From assembly GCA_910578285.1 (NCBI GenBank), contig CAJTQL010000003.1, forward strand, positions 1 through 64,000: 64,000 bases of DNA. Direction: 5' to 3'. The notes beneath the pieces are model-generated. The model was not told where the DNA came from. It did not search any database and saw only the letters and a list, made by a program, of their open reading frames with translations. This stretch comes from an uncultured Helicobacteraceae bacterium. Its GTDB lineage: Bacteria > Campylobacterota > Campylobacteria > Campylobacterales > Helicobacteraceae. The translations under genes and the position numbers were made by a program. Each line of letters starts with the position of its first letter. The stretch's first letter is position 1. Positions 51,150 through 59,852 of this stretch are shown here, in pieces.

Positions 51150-51779
51150 TCATTTGAATGCTGCAATACTCCATTCTTGCAGTATTTTGTCATCATAGCT
51201 TTTGATTTTGCTTGCATTCAGTCCATAGTGGCAGAAATTCAAGATGTCTTCTTTGTCGATATAAAAAAGCCCATCGACTTTGGGTGATTTGCTTGTACTA
51301 AGCCCATTGAATACAACTGCTTTAGAGCTAGACGAAAATGAGAGCAAGAGCCGTTCAAAGATATATTCAAGCCATTGTTGGTAGGGTGCATCATCACAGA
51401 GATTGAATGTCCCGCTAATAAGTGTGTAGTCAGCTTGTTGTGTGGGATAGCTCGATTGGATAAAGGTAACATTTTGTGTGGAGAATCGAGAATATGCGAG
51501 TGTGAGCATTTCGGGAGTGATGTCATAACCATAATATTGTGTTGGAGTGAGGTTATGTTCGTGGAGATAATCAAGCAGTGCGCCATATCCACAGCCCAAA
51601 TCATTGATGCTGAAATCTTGCGCAGGAGCGATGAGGTCGAGTAGAATTTTAAATCGGCGCATTTGTTCTGTGCCATTTGTCCATAGAACGCCATGTGAGA
51701 TTGCACCAAAGGTTTCAATACTTGTTTTGTATTGCGCCTTAATACGTGTTAGGAATCGTTGCATTAGGATTGCTTGCAA
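51150..51779 (-). CDS. Class I SAM-dependent methyltransferase
   Basis: 209 aa. Motif I is INDLGCGYGALLDYL, followed by YGYDITPEMLTLA and YTLISGTFNLCDD. The substrate is unknown. It starts inside the 3' end of cheB (ATG 51779; a second ATG at 51764 is possible), so it belongs to the cheR-cheB operon. Confidence 0.82.
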   Translation of the reverse strand: MQAILMQRFLTRIKAQYKTSIETFGAISHGVLWTNGTEQMRRFKILLDLIAPAQDFSINDLGCGYGALLDYLHEHNLTPTQYYGYDITPEMLTLAYSRFSTQNVTFIQSSYPTQQADYTLISGTFNLCDDAPYQQWLEYIFERLLLSFSSSSKAVVFNGLSTSKSPKVDGLFYIDKEDILNFCHYGLNASKIKSYDDKILQEWSIAAFK

Positions 51780-52411
51780 AATTTCACAATCGAATCGGCA
51801 ATTTGGTCGAGATGGACAACCTCATCGATTGCACCCCGTGCAATCGCTTGTTTGGGCATTCCAAATACGACACAGCTCTCTTCACTTTGTGCGATTGTGT
51901 GTGCACCATTATCATGCAGCTCTTTGATTCCAATGCTGCCGTCATCTCCCATTCCTGTGAGGATAATGGCAAGCACATTTTTACCCACTGCATTATTGCC
52001 ACTGCGAAACAACACATCAACGCTTGGTTTGTGCCGACTGACTTTTTCGCCATCAATGCTTTGGGCAATGTATTGATTGTTTTTCTTTTTGATAATGAGG
52101 TGTTTGTCGCCAGATGCGATATAAGCATGGGAATGTTGCAATGTAACAATATCGGTTACTTCAAGTACAGAAATAGCCGAAAGATGATTGAGTCGCTGTG
52201 CAAACGAGCCGGAAAATCCAACAGGGATATGTTGTACGATGACAATAGGTGGCAACCCTATTGGGAGTTTTGGGATAATGCGCGTGAGTGCCTCGACACC
52301 TCCTGTCGATGAGCCAATCAAAATGAGTTTTTGTCCATTATCATTTTTGCAAGGATTAGATGGTAGGATAATGTCAGGTGTGTGTTTGGTGAGTGTCCCA
52401 AGTCCAAGCAT
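51764..52411 (-). CDS. cheB: Chemoreceptor glutamate methylesterase CheB without receiver
   Basis: 215 aa, only the catalytic domain. GSSTGGVEAL holds the nucleophile S35, VIVQHIPVGFSGSFAQRL the His, and LTGMGDDGSIG the Asp of the triad. The N-terminal phospho-receiver of enterobacterial CheB is absent, as in Campylobacter. It follows cheR by 2 bp and removes methyl groups added by CheR to transducers; activity cannot be controlled by direct phosphorylation. Confidence 0.92.
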   Translation of the reverse strand: MLGLGTLTKHTPDIILPSNPCKNDNGQKLILIGSSTGGVEALTRIIPKLPIGLPPIVIVQHIPVGFSGSFAQRLNHLSAISVLEVTDIVTLQHSHAYIASGDKHLIIKKKNNQYIAQSIDGEKVSRHKPSVDVLFRSGNNAVGKNVLAIILTGMGDDGSIGIKELHDNGAHTIAQSEESCVVFGMPKQAIARGAIDEVVHLDQIADSIVKFCKQS

Positions 52412-52413
52412 CT

Positions 52414-53244
52414 CTAGTCCCTATTCTTGATAAAAGTATTTTGTCCCAAACGACTGACTTTGTCGGAGAGGTCGAGAATATTTTCTGAATGTCCCAAATA
52501 GAGTGTGCCATTGAGTTTGAGATGACTAAAAAGCTTTTTTAGAATCTGTTTTTGGTCGTTGACTTTGAAATAAATCAAAACATTACGACAAAAAATAATA
52601 TCAAATTCTTGAGGCGCAAAAGGATAGCGATGGTGATAGAGATTGAGCTGCTTAAACGTAACAAGCGATTTTAGACAAGGTTTTGCTTCCATATAAATCT
52701 GTTGCGCATCGATTTGTTTGATATTAAAATATTTATCCAAATCAATCCATGTCGGTTGTGGGCTGATTTTTGTATTGACAGTATAAACACCATTTTGTGC
52801 CCATTCTAAGACGTCTGTGTCAATATCTATCGCAATAATCGTGGGCTTGAATGATTGCAAGCCATAGATTTCTTTGGCATAGAGAAGCGTTGCGGCAATT
52901 GAATAGGGCTCTTCGCCTGTGGAGCTCGCAGCACATAGCACATGGATTCCATTTTTGTTGCAATATTGGGGCATCACGCGGTCGAGCAAATCGAGAAATT
53001 GGAATCCCTCGCGGAAAAAATCCGTTTTGTTGGTTGTGAAGGCATTGATAAATTCTTGCTCATTATTGCCGTGTGAAATTTGTGCCAAAAATGAATCTGC
53101 GTTGGGCGCATTGATGTGTTTGATGAGTTTGCGTAAACGATTGAGAATGAGCGTGTCTTTGCTATCATCGAGAAAAATCCCTGTTTTTTGTAGTAGCAAT
53201 GCGCGGATTTCGTTCAGAAAAGCACGACTTTCGGTGAAATTCAT
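52414..53244 (-). CDS. cheR: Chemotaxis methyltransferase CheR
   Basis: 276 aa. An N-terminal helical domain (IFLDDSKDTLILNRLRKL) precedes the SAM domain with TDFFREGFQF, CAASSTGEEPYSIA, IIAIDIDTDVLEWA, FCRNVLIYFK and LYLGHSENI. It methylates chemoreceptor glutamates. It overlaps ciaB by 4 bp and is followed by cheB. Confidence 0.95.
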   Translation of the reverse strand: MNFTESRAFLNEIRALLLQKTGIFLDDSKDTLILNRLRKLIKHINAPNADSFLAQISHGNNEQEFINAFTTNKTDFFREGFQFLDLLDRVMPQYCNKNGIHVLCAASSTGEEPYSIAATLLYAKEIYGLQSFKPTIIAIDIDTDVLEWAQNGVYTVNTKISPQPTWIDLDKYFNIKQIDAQQIYMEAKPCLKSLVTFKQLNLYHHRYPFAPQEFDIIFCRNVLIYFKVNDQKQILKKLFSHLKLNGTLYLGHSENILDLSDKVSRLGQNTFIKNRD

Positions 53245-55130
53245 GCGAGCCCCGAAAGTTGTGCGAGATATTGTTTGTGTGCATCGCTTGTGTCAATCTC
53301 TTGTCCAATCTCTTGGTAGCGATTCCAAAAATATTCGACAAATGCGCGTGAATCTGGGGCTGTGGGCTTGAAATTGCCCAAGGAATCTTTTTGTGCAAAA
53401 CGTTCCAAAAAAATACAGGCACGTTGTTTTGCGATATAGAGTTCGGCTAGCTCGTTGTAATAGCGGGTGTAGAGTGTTTTTACGTTGCTATAATCGTTTG
53501 TCGAGAGATTGATATGCAATTTTGTGCCATCAAAATGCAGAATCCGTGCTTTAAAGAGGATATGCAAGTGAATCAGCCCTTCGCAATAATAGGGTAGTAC
53601 CTCGCCTTGCTCCATCCATGCAATAAGCCCCACGGAGCGGCGAATCACATCGCCCAAGAGTGCTGTAGCAAGCGGTGCATAGAGTTCTGTTGTGTCATTT
53701 AAAAAGAAATTCATAAGCCCGCCTGTCGTGGCTTTGAATTCCTCGATATTTTTGAAATTACCCCCTTCGTTCATCATAATTTCCGTGTCGCTATCAATCC
53801 AAAAGATATGCCCAAATTCATGACCGATAGTTGAGATTTGGTAGAGCTGATGCCAAATTTCGGGCTTAAAAAAGAGAATCTCGCGTGCGTCTTTGAGGAA
53901 GGGCGCGGGAAAGATTTCGTTGGTGAGGCGCATAAAGGGGCGATATTGCGCAAGGCGCAAGATTCGCGTAGGAAATGCGAAGATTTTTTTGCCAAATTGT
54001 TTTGAGACATTTTCATCATTTGGCACGACTTGCGCCGAAAAAAGCCCGTCCATTTCTGCGCCATAATAGAGTGCAGGCAAGCAGAGATAGAGATGGGTAT
54101 TGTGCAGTGAGTGTTGCACAAGAGCGTGCATCGAATCGGTATTGGGAGATTTGTGTGTCGCATAGAGTGTATCGAATGTTTTTTGCATTTGTTGTTTGAT
54201 GTCAAGATGAGGCTGTGGAGAGACATGTACAATGCGCAAATCCCATTCTGGCGCCACAGCCTTGCGGAAGTGGTCTTCATAATATTCAAGAGGGTGTGCG
54301 GGCTGAATGGGGGTTTTGATAGCCATCCATGTTCGGTCAACCTCGCGCCAAGCGTCTAGGAGTTTTGGAATGCTTTTTTCAGATAGTGCTGATTTGAGAG
54401 CGTGGAAATAGGCGATGTAGGATTCCTTTGCGCCAAATAAATCATCGCCTTCATTGTTGAGTTCTTTGATGAGCTGCCGAATGGCTTTTTGAATCTCGCA
54501 AATCTCGTCTTTGAATGCGCTCGCATACGCGATTGCGCGAAGCTGCCCGTCTTTGAGCTGCGGAATCGAATAGCTCCTATCGCTTTTTTCGCCATTCTCG
54601 CTGATTTCTTGAATGGATTGCAGCTCGTGCAGCAAACGGGACATATCGCCGCCAAACTCTTCGAGCAATGTGGGGTTGATGTCTTCGATGAGCGTAAATT
54701 TCCATTTGCAATGCAGAGCATTAAATGCTTTGCCGATATGGTGCATGCCTTGCAGAATCTGCCGATAAAACGGCGTCAGCAATTGCCTATTTTCGCATTC
54801 CTCGACAATCTCTTGGTGTGTTTTTGTGTGGAAAGCACAGACCCAATCAAGCAAGATTTTTTTTGCTTTTTTGATTTCTTCGTTGTTTTTGCCTGCTTTT
54901 TTGAGCGTTTGGATAATTGCAGATTCAGAGAGGTTGACAAGTCGACTGATGAGCGCGAATCGATTGGGCTGCGTGTCGGGCAAATCAAGCTGTTTGAGCA
55001 AGTGGATAATAGCTTGAATCTGTGGGTTGTTGTCGTTATCGATGTCCAAAAAAAGCAGGTTGAGCGCGTCATCACGTGCGCTGACCATGCCACACAGCTC
55101 TTGCATATCCTCAAAAAAGCGACGTTTCAT
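53241..55130 (-). CDS. ciaB: Invasion protein CiaB homologue with an HEFGH motif
   Basis: 629 aa, homologous to Campylobacter CiaB, first described as a secreted invasion protein. No signal peptide is visible. The chain is largely helical. Residues 437-441 read HEFGH, a fit to the zinc-metallopeptidase HExxH pattern, followed by IFWIDSDTEIMMNEGGNFKNIEEFKATTGG with a possible third Glu ligand. That suggests an M3-like peptidase fold. It overlaps the J-domain gene and cheR by 4 bp each, so it is co-transcribed with chemotaxis-adaptation genes. Confidence 0.88.
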   Translation of the reverse strand: MKRRFFEDMQELCGMVSARDDALNLLFLDIDNDNNPQIQAIIHLLKQLDLPDTQPNRFALISRLVNLSESAIIQTLKKAGKNNEEIKKAKKILLDWVCAFHTKTHQEIVEECENRQLLTPFYRQILQGMHHIGKAFNALHCKWKFTLIEDINPTLLEEFGGDMSRLLHELQSIQEISENGEKSDRSYSIPQLKDGQLRAIAYASAFKDEICEIQKAIRQLIKELNNEGDDLFGAKESYIAYFHALKSALSEKSIPKLLDAWREVDRTWMAIKTPIQPAHPLEYYEDHFRKAVAPEWDLRIVHVSPQPHLDIKQQMQKTFDTLYATHKSPNTDSMHALVQHSLHNTHLYLCLPALYYGAEMDGLFSAQVVPNDENVSKQFGKKIFAFPTRILRLAQYRPFMRLTNEIFPAPFLKDAREILFFKPEIWHQLYQISTIGHEFGHIFWIDSDTEIMMNEGGNFKNIEEFKATTGGLMNFFLNDTTELYAPLATALLGDVIRRSVGLIAWMEQGEVLPYYCEGLIHLHILFKARILHFDGTKLHINLSTNDYSNVKTLYTRYYNELAELYIAKQRACIFLERFAQKDSLGNFKPTAPDSRAFVEYFWNRYQEIGQEIDTSDAHKQYLAQLSGLA

Positions 55131-55924
55131 CGATTCCCCTTTGCTTTGAGAAAGTTGTAGGCTTCGTTGATTTGCACGAGCTTTTCATTTGCCTTGAGAA
55201 TGGTTTGTTGGTCTGCGCCCCTGCCTTGAATGATGTCGGGATGATACATCTTGACAAGGCGGCGATAAGCCTCTTTGAGGCTCGATTCGTTGAGATTTTC
55301 TTTGTCAAGCTCAAGAATCTGGAGTGCTCTTTCTTCGTCTATTATCGCATGTGGCGCGCTACTCTCTGCCGCGAATTGGTCATAGACGCGGTTGAAATCG
55401 TCATTGCTCAATTCAAAATAGGCGGCAACATCAAGAATCACCTCACGTTCGTTTTCATCAAGCGTGCCATCAGCATAGGCGAGCATCAGCAAAACCTCGA
55501 CAACCTTGAGCCGCTTTTTATATTCGCCCTTTGTGAGGCGCACATATTCTATGGCGAGATCATCAGCATTTGTCGCGTTTGTCTGCTCATATCGAAAATG
55601 TTGCAATAATGCTTCTTTGGTCTGTGTGGGGGTTTCTGAAGCCTGCGCAATATCGTCCAAAATCTCATCAACAAGCCGTTCTTCAAGCTCACAAACATGC
55701 CCATCGATTCGCGCAAGCTTTGCGAGCAAGCCTACAAGGACGGCATGTTCTCGGCTAAAGGGTTGGTCATTTTGGTTGCGAAAATCGCTGTATGGGTCGT
55801 CAAACTCGGGAGTTTCTTGTTTTTTGAGAGAGCCATATGATTTTGGATTTGCCAAATAGTCTTTCATTGTTCGATACATTAGAAATAGCGCTGCCATCGC
55901 TATTACAGCCAATATTATTTCCAT
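55127..55924 (-). CDS. DjlA-like membrane-anchored TerB/J-domain protein
   Basis: 265 aa. The N-terminal membrane helix (residues 2-17) is followed by a TerB-like helical domain (about 55-185, ARIDGHVCELEERLVDEIL and AYADGTLDENEREVILDVA) and a C-terminal J domain (about 205-265) with the HPD motif at 228-230. Like E. coli DjlA it would recruit DnaK to the inner face of the membrane. It is the first gene of the ciaB-cheR-cheB run. Confidence 0.88.
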   Translation of the reverse strand: MEIILAVIAMAALFLMYRTMKDYLANPKSYGSLKKQETPEFDDPYSDFRNQNDQPFSREHAVLVGLLAKLARIDGHVCELEERLVDEILDDIAQASETPTQTKEALLQHFRYEQTNATNADDLAIEYVRLTKGEYKKRLKVVEVLLMLAYADGTLDENEREVILDVAAYFELSNDDFNRVYDQFAAESSAPHAIIDEERALQILELDKENLNESSLKEAYRRLVKMYHPDIIQGRGADQQTILKANEKLVQINEAYNFLKAKGNR

Positions 55925-56408
55925 GTTTAAAGTGCCTTTGATTTGTTGTCGCGAGATTCTAGCATATTTTGTTGCAAAAATTTAATGAATTTTGCCGCTG
56001 TTGTAGCGATATTAGAATCACAAGCATGTTTATGATTGCTGTGTTGGCAAGTGAATTGTTGGCATCTCCTACATTACGACAACGCCATCTTCGCTGTGCT
56101 ACACGCGCAAGAATCTAGCAATCTCGTCTTTGAACATTAAATGGTCGAGTGCGTGGAAAATCTTGATGTCCTGCATAGAGATAATATTAAGATTCCCCTT
56201 ACAATTTGCAATATGAAGACGCGAATGAAGTGAAAAATGAAGAAACTAGAGCGGTTTGAAATGAGAGTTATTATTGCCCTTTTGCTCGTTGAAAATCAAA
56301 TATGAAATATTAAGTATATTTGTTGTCTAATCATTATCCCCACACCAAAACACAGCATTGCAACCTTAAGCCAAAAATGCTACAATACGTAAAAAGAAAG
56401 GAGAAAGA
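55925..56408. other. 484-bp divergent intergenic region
   Basis: Separates the leftward djlA-like operon from the rightward hemJ operon. It holds the hemJ promoter at its right end. A short minus-strand frame near 56105-56185 (MQDIKIFHALDHLMFKDEIARF) looks protein-like but has no ribosome site and ends after about 26 codons; it may be a gene remnant. Nothing else is supported. Confidence 0.5.
56378..56386 (+). promoter_or_regulatory. Extended -10 promoter of hemJ
   Basis: TGCTACAAT is an extended -10 box, 22 bp before the TTG start at 56409 and just upstream of the ribosome site AAGGAG. Confidence 0.6.
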
Positions 56409-56843
56409 TTGGAATATTATTTTTACATAAAAGCATTCCATATCGCCTCGTTTACATCATGGATGGCAATGCTTTTCTATCTGCCGCGCTTGTTTGTCTA
56501 TCATGCCGAAAATCGCGACAACAAGGGCTTTGTGTCTGTTGTGTGTATTCAAGAAAGAAAGCTTTATTATTATATTGGTATGCCCGCGCTCATCGCCACA
56601 TTGCTCACAGGCGGGGCGCTGATATGGCTCAATCCCGCCGTGTTCTCGAGCGGTGGATGGCTGCATGCCAAGCTGGTTGTTGTAGCGCTTTTGATTTTGT
56701 TGCATTTCTATTGCGGTTCGCTTATGCGCGCTCTTGCCAACAATGTCTGCGACAAAAGCGGTAAGTTTTTCCGCGTACTGAATGAAATGCCGACACTCGC
56801 GCTGCTTGCTATCGTATTCCTCGCTGTTGTTCGCCCGTTTTAG
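56409..56843 (+). CDS. hemJ: Protoporphyrinogen IX oxidase HemJ
   Basis: 144 aa, four membrane segments. FYIKAFHIASFTSWMAMLFYLPRLFVYH and MPALIATLLTGGALIW with WLHAKLVVVALLILLHFY are the HemJ hallmarks, including the conserved histidines and the lysine needed for oxidation of protoporphyrinogen to protoporphyrin IX. The TTG start at 56409 is fixed by AAGGAGAAAG upstream and the conserved N-terminus. It lies 9 bp before argH. Confidence 0.9.
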   Translation: MEYYFYIKAFHIASFTSWMAMLFYLPRLFVYHAENRDNKGFVSVVCIQERKLYYYIGMPALIATLLTGGALIWLNPAVFSSGGWLHAKLVVVALLILLHFYCGSLMRALANNVCDKSGKFFRVLNEMPTLALLAIVFLAVVRPF

Positions 56844-56852
56844 GAGGGTTAT

Positions 56853-58268
56853 ATGCAAAAACTATGGGGAGGACGTTTTGAACAAAAAAGCGCCGCTCTA
56901 CTCGATTCTTTCAATGCGTCTTTAGATTTTGATAAAGAACTCTATGCCCAAGACATTCAAGGCAGCAAGATTCATGCGCGCATGCTTGCCAAACAGGGAA
57001 TTCTCACAGACGCCGAAGCAAGCGCAATTATTGCCGGGCTTGAGGCAATCGCAGAGCAGATTCAAAACGGAGCATTTGTGTTTGACATCGCGCACGAAGA
57101 CATTCACATGGCTATCGAATCGGCGCTGATTGAACGCATTGGCGATGTGGGCAAAAAGCTGCACACCGCGCGTTCGCGCAATGACCAAGTGGCGCTTGAT
57201 TTTCGGCTGTATGTGTTGCAAAAGAATCTTGCGATTCGCGAGCTGTTGTTCGCGTTGCTTGATTCTCTTGTGTCGCTTGCAAAAGTGCATACCACCACGC
57301 TCATGCCGGGCATGACGCATTTACAGCACGCCCAACCCGTGAATCTCGGCTTTCATCTGATGGCATATGCTTTCATGTTTTGGCGCGACATTGTGCGTTT
57401 TGGTGATGATTATGCCCGCAACAACTATTGCCCGCTTGGTTCTGCCGCGCTTGCGGGCAGCCCATATCCCATTGATAGAGACTTCACAGCACAGAATCTC
57501 GGCTTTGCTGCTCCAACAGCAAATGCAATGGATTCCGTGAGCGACCGCGATTTCGCGCTTGATATGCATTATAGCCTAAGTATGCTCGCCATGCATATCT
57601 CGCGCCTTTCTGAAGAGCTCATTTTGTGGAGCAGCAGCGAATTTGGTTTTGTGCGTTTTAGCGATGCGTATGCCACAGGTAGTTCGATTATGCCCCAAAA
57701 GAAAAATCCCGATGTTGCCGAGCTTTTGCGCGGTAAAACGGGGCGAGTTTATGGCAATTTTGTTGCGTTGCTCGTTGTGATGAAGGGTTTGCCGCTTGCC
57801 TATAATAAAGATACGCAAGAGGACAAAGAGGGCTTGTTTGATTCTGTGCGCACAATGGAGCTTTCGCTTAGAATCTTAAAAGAGTTGCTAGAAACGAGTA
57901 CATTTTGCACCGAAAATATGCGCAAAGCCTGTGCAAAAGGGCATTTATGCGCCACAGATTTGGCAGATTTTTTAGTGCGCACAGGTATTGCGTTTCGCGA
58001 TGCACACCATATCACAGGCAAGGTTGTTGCCTTTGCGGAATCCAATCATCTCGATATTAGCGAGCTGAACGCACAGCAGCTGTGCGCGCTCGATTCGCGC
58101 ATTCCAGAAAATGCGATTGCCGCACTTTGTTTAGAAACTTCTATGAACGCGCGCAATTGCTTTGGTGGCACGGCAACAAGCCGCGTGATAGAGCAGGTGG
58201 CTCTTTTAGAAAATCAGCTTGCAAGCGCAAAAGAACAATGGCAAAAGGAGAGTGCGTGTCGCAAATAG
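56853..58268 (+). CDS. argH: Argininosuccinate lyase
   Basis: 471 aa; splits argininosuccinate into arginine and fumarate. MQKLWGGRF opens the protein; HTARSRNDQVALDFRLY, TLMPGMTHLQHAQPV and the fumarase-superfamily signature GSSIMPQKKNPD are intact. AGGAGG is upstream. The 3' end overlaps ubiE by 13 bp. Confidence 0.96.
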   Translation: MQKLWGGRFEQKSAALLDSFNASLDFDKELYAQDIQGSKIHARMLAKQGILTDAEASAIIAGLEAIAEQIQNGAFVFDIAHEDIHMAIESALIERIGDVGKKLHTARSRNDQVALDFRLYVLQKNLAIRELLFALLDSLVSLAKVHTTTLMPGMTHLQHAQPVNLGFHLMAYAFMFWRDIVRFGDDYARNNYCPLGSAALAGSPYPIDRDFTAQNLGFAAPTANAMDSVSDRDFALDMHYSLSMLAMHISRLSEELILWSSSEFGFVRFSDAYATGSSIMPQKKNPDVAELLRGKTGRVYGNFVALLVVMKGLPLAYNKDTQEDKEGLFDSVRTMELSLRILKELLETSTFCTENMRKACAKGHLCATDLADFLVRTGIAFRDAHHITGKVVAFAESNHLDISELNAQQLCALDSRIPENAIAALCLETSMNARNCFGGTATSRVIEQVALLENQLASAKEQWQKESACRK

Positions 58269-58993
58269 GGCAGCAGCAAATCATCGCAATGTTTGATGAT
58301 ATTTCAAAAAGCTATGACACAGCCAACCGAATCTTGAGCATGGGGCTTGATGTCTCGTGGCGCAAAAAGGCGTGCAACTTTGCCCTGCAAGCGCTTGGGC
58401 AAAAAGAAGTTTATGTGGTTGATGTGGCAAGCGGAACAGGCGATATGATTGTGCATTGGCAAAATGCAGCAGAGAGTCTTGATGTTTCTTTGCGCTGTTG
58501 TGGTATCGACCCATCGGAAGGAATGCTTGAAATTGCACGCAAAAAACTGCCCAATATCGAGTTTATACGCGCTGAAGCCATCGCGATGCCGCTTGATTCT
58601 GAAAGTGTCGATATTCTTTCTATTGCCTATGGTTTGCGCAATGTTGTGGATACAAATGCAGCGTTTGTCGAGTTTGCGCGTGTGCTCAAAGAAGGGGGGA
58701 TGCTTGTGATTTTAGAATTCACCAAAAATGAGAATCCCTCTATTTTGGGGAAAATGATGCATTTCTATACGCGCAAGATTTTGCCCACGCTTGGCGCTTT
58801 GATTAGCCGCAACAAGCAAGCTTATCAATATCTGCCCGATTCAATCGAGCATTTTTTTACAACCCAAAAACTTGAACAAGAGCTTGATTCACATGGCTTT
58901 AAGACTTTGCATATTGAATGCGCTGCCCAAGTCTCGACACTCTGTGTCGCACAAAAAGTCGCTACACCAAAGGAGAACAATGAAGCCAAATGA
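58256..58993 (+). CDS. ubiE: Demethylmenaquinone methyltransferase (UbiE/MenG)
   Basis: 245 aa. IIAMFDDISKSYDTANRILSMGLDVSWRK, DVASGTGDMIVHW (SAM motif I), AIAMPLDSESVDILSIAYGLRNVVD and ILEFTKNENP are the UbiE signatures. It methylates the last quinone precursor. GTG 58256 sits after AAAGGAG inside argH; the frame extends upstream but those residues are argH shadow. It overlaps bioB by 14 bp. Confidence 0.92.
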   Translation: MSQIGQQQIIAMFDDISKSYDTANRILSMGLDVSWRKKACNFALQALGQKEVYVVDVASGTGDMIVHWQNAAESLDVSLRCCGIDPSEGMLEIARKKLPNIEFIRAEAIAMPLDSESVDILSIAYGLRNVVDTNAAFVEFARVLKEGGMLVILEFTKNENPSILGKMMHFYTRKILPTLGALISRNKQAYQYLPDSIEHFFTTQKLEQELDSHGFKTLHIECAAQVSTLCVAQKVATPKENNEAK

Positions 58994-59843
58994 AATCTTC
59001 CTCTGCACGATTTGTAATGTTACAAATGGCAATTGTGCCGAGGATTGCGCGTATTGCATGCAAAGCGTGCGCCATGATACAGGCATTACGCCCTACTGCA
59101 AAAAGCCCATTGAGCAAATTGTACACGAGGCAAGAATCGCCGCGAGCTCGGGCGCGCTTGGATTCTGCCTTGTTACATCTGGGCGCGGATTTTTGCCCGA
59201 TTCTGGCTTACGTGATGGCACATTGCGGCATATTGCCAATGCCGCACGTGCGCTCAAAAGCGAGCTCCCGCAGCTGCACCTCATCGCGTGCAATGGGCGT
59301 GCGACTTTCGAGCAACTCTGCTATCTCAAAGAACATGGCATCGACAGCTATAACCATAATTTAGAGAGCGCTCAAAGCTTTTTTGGCAATATTTGTTCGA
59401 CACACACATGGGAGGAGCGCTTTGCCACATGCCAAAATGCCCTTAAAGCTGGGCTTGGGCTATGTTGTGGCGGCATTTTTGGGCTTGGCGAATCGCCACT
59501 TCAGCGCGAAGAGATGATAGGCGCGCTCAAGTCGCTTATGCCGCACACCGTGCCGATTAATTTCTATATCCCACACCCCGCATTGCGCGTGCAACAAGAG
59601 CCGCTTGGCAGGATTGAGGCACTTGGAATCATCGCGGCTTTGCGCAGCGCACTCCCAAAGGCGCGGCTGATGATTGCAGGTGGGCGCGAGATTGTGTTTG
59701 GTGAGCAGCAGCGCGAGATGTTTGACGCGGGCGTGAATGCCATTGTGCTCGGCGATTACCTCACGACAAAGGGTAGCAAAATGCATGACGATTTGGCAAT
59801 GCTCCATGACTATGGGCTCGCGATTGCAACGCAATGCCATTAG
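58980..59843 (+). CDS. bioB: Biotin synthase
   Basis: 287-aa radical SAM enzyme inserting sulfur into dethiobiotin. The cluster motif is C19-AED-C23-AY-C26; FCLVTSGRG, SYNHNLES, CCGGIFGLGES, INFYIPHPALRV and ARLMIAGGRE follow. ATG 58980 with AAAGGAG upstream is used; the shorter N-terminus fits Helicobacter BioB as I recall it. A BioC-like gene lies at 19251-20024. Confidence 0.94.
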   Translation: MKPNEIFLCTICNVTNGNCAEDCAYCMQSVRHDTGITPYCKKPIEQIVHEARIAASSGALGFCLVTSGRGFLPDSGLRDGTLRHIANAARALKSELPQLHLIACNGRATFEQLCYLKEHGIDSYNHNLESAQSFFGNICSTHTWEERFATCQNALKAGLGLCCGGIFGLGESPLQREEMIGALKSLMPHTVPINFYIPHPALRVQQEPLGRIEALGIIAALRSALPKARLMIAGGREIVFGEQQREMFDAGVNAIVLGDYLTTKGSKMHDDLAMLHDYGLAIATQCH

Positions 59844-59852
59844 GATTGCCGC

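Noticed and set aside
56105..56185. Short protein-like frame on the minus strand in the djlA-hemJ gap
   Set aside because: About 26 codons, no ribosome site, no recognised homologue; kept only as a possible remnant.
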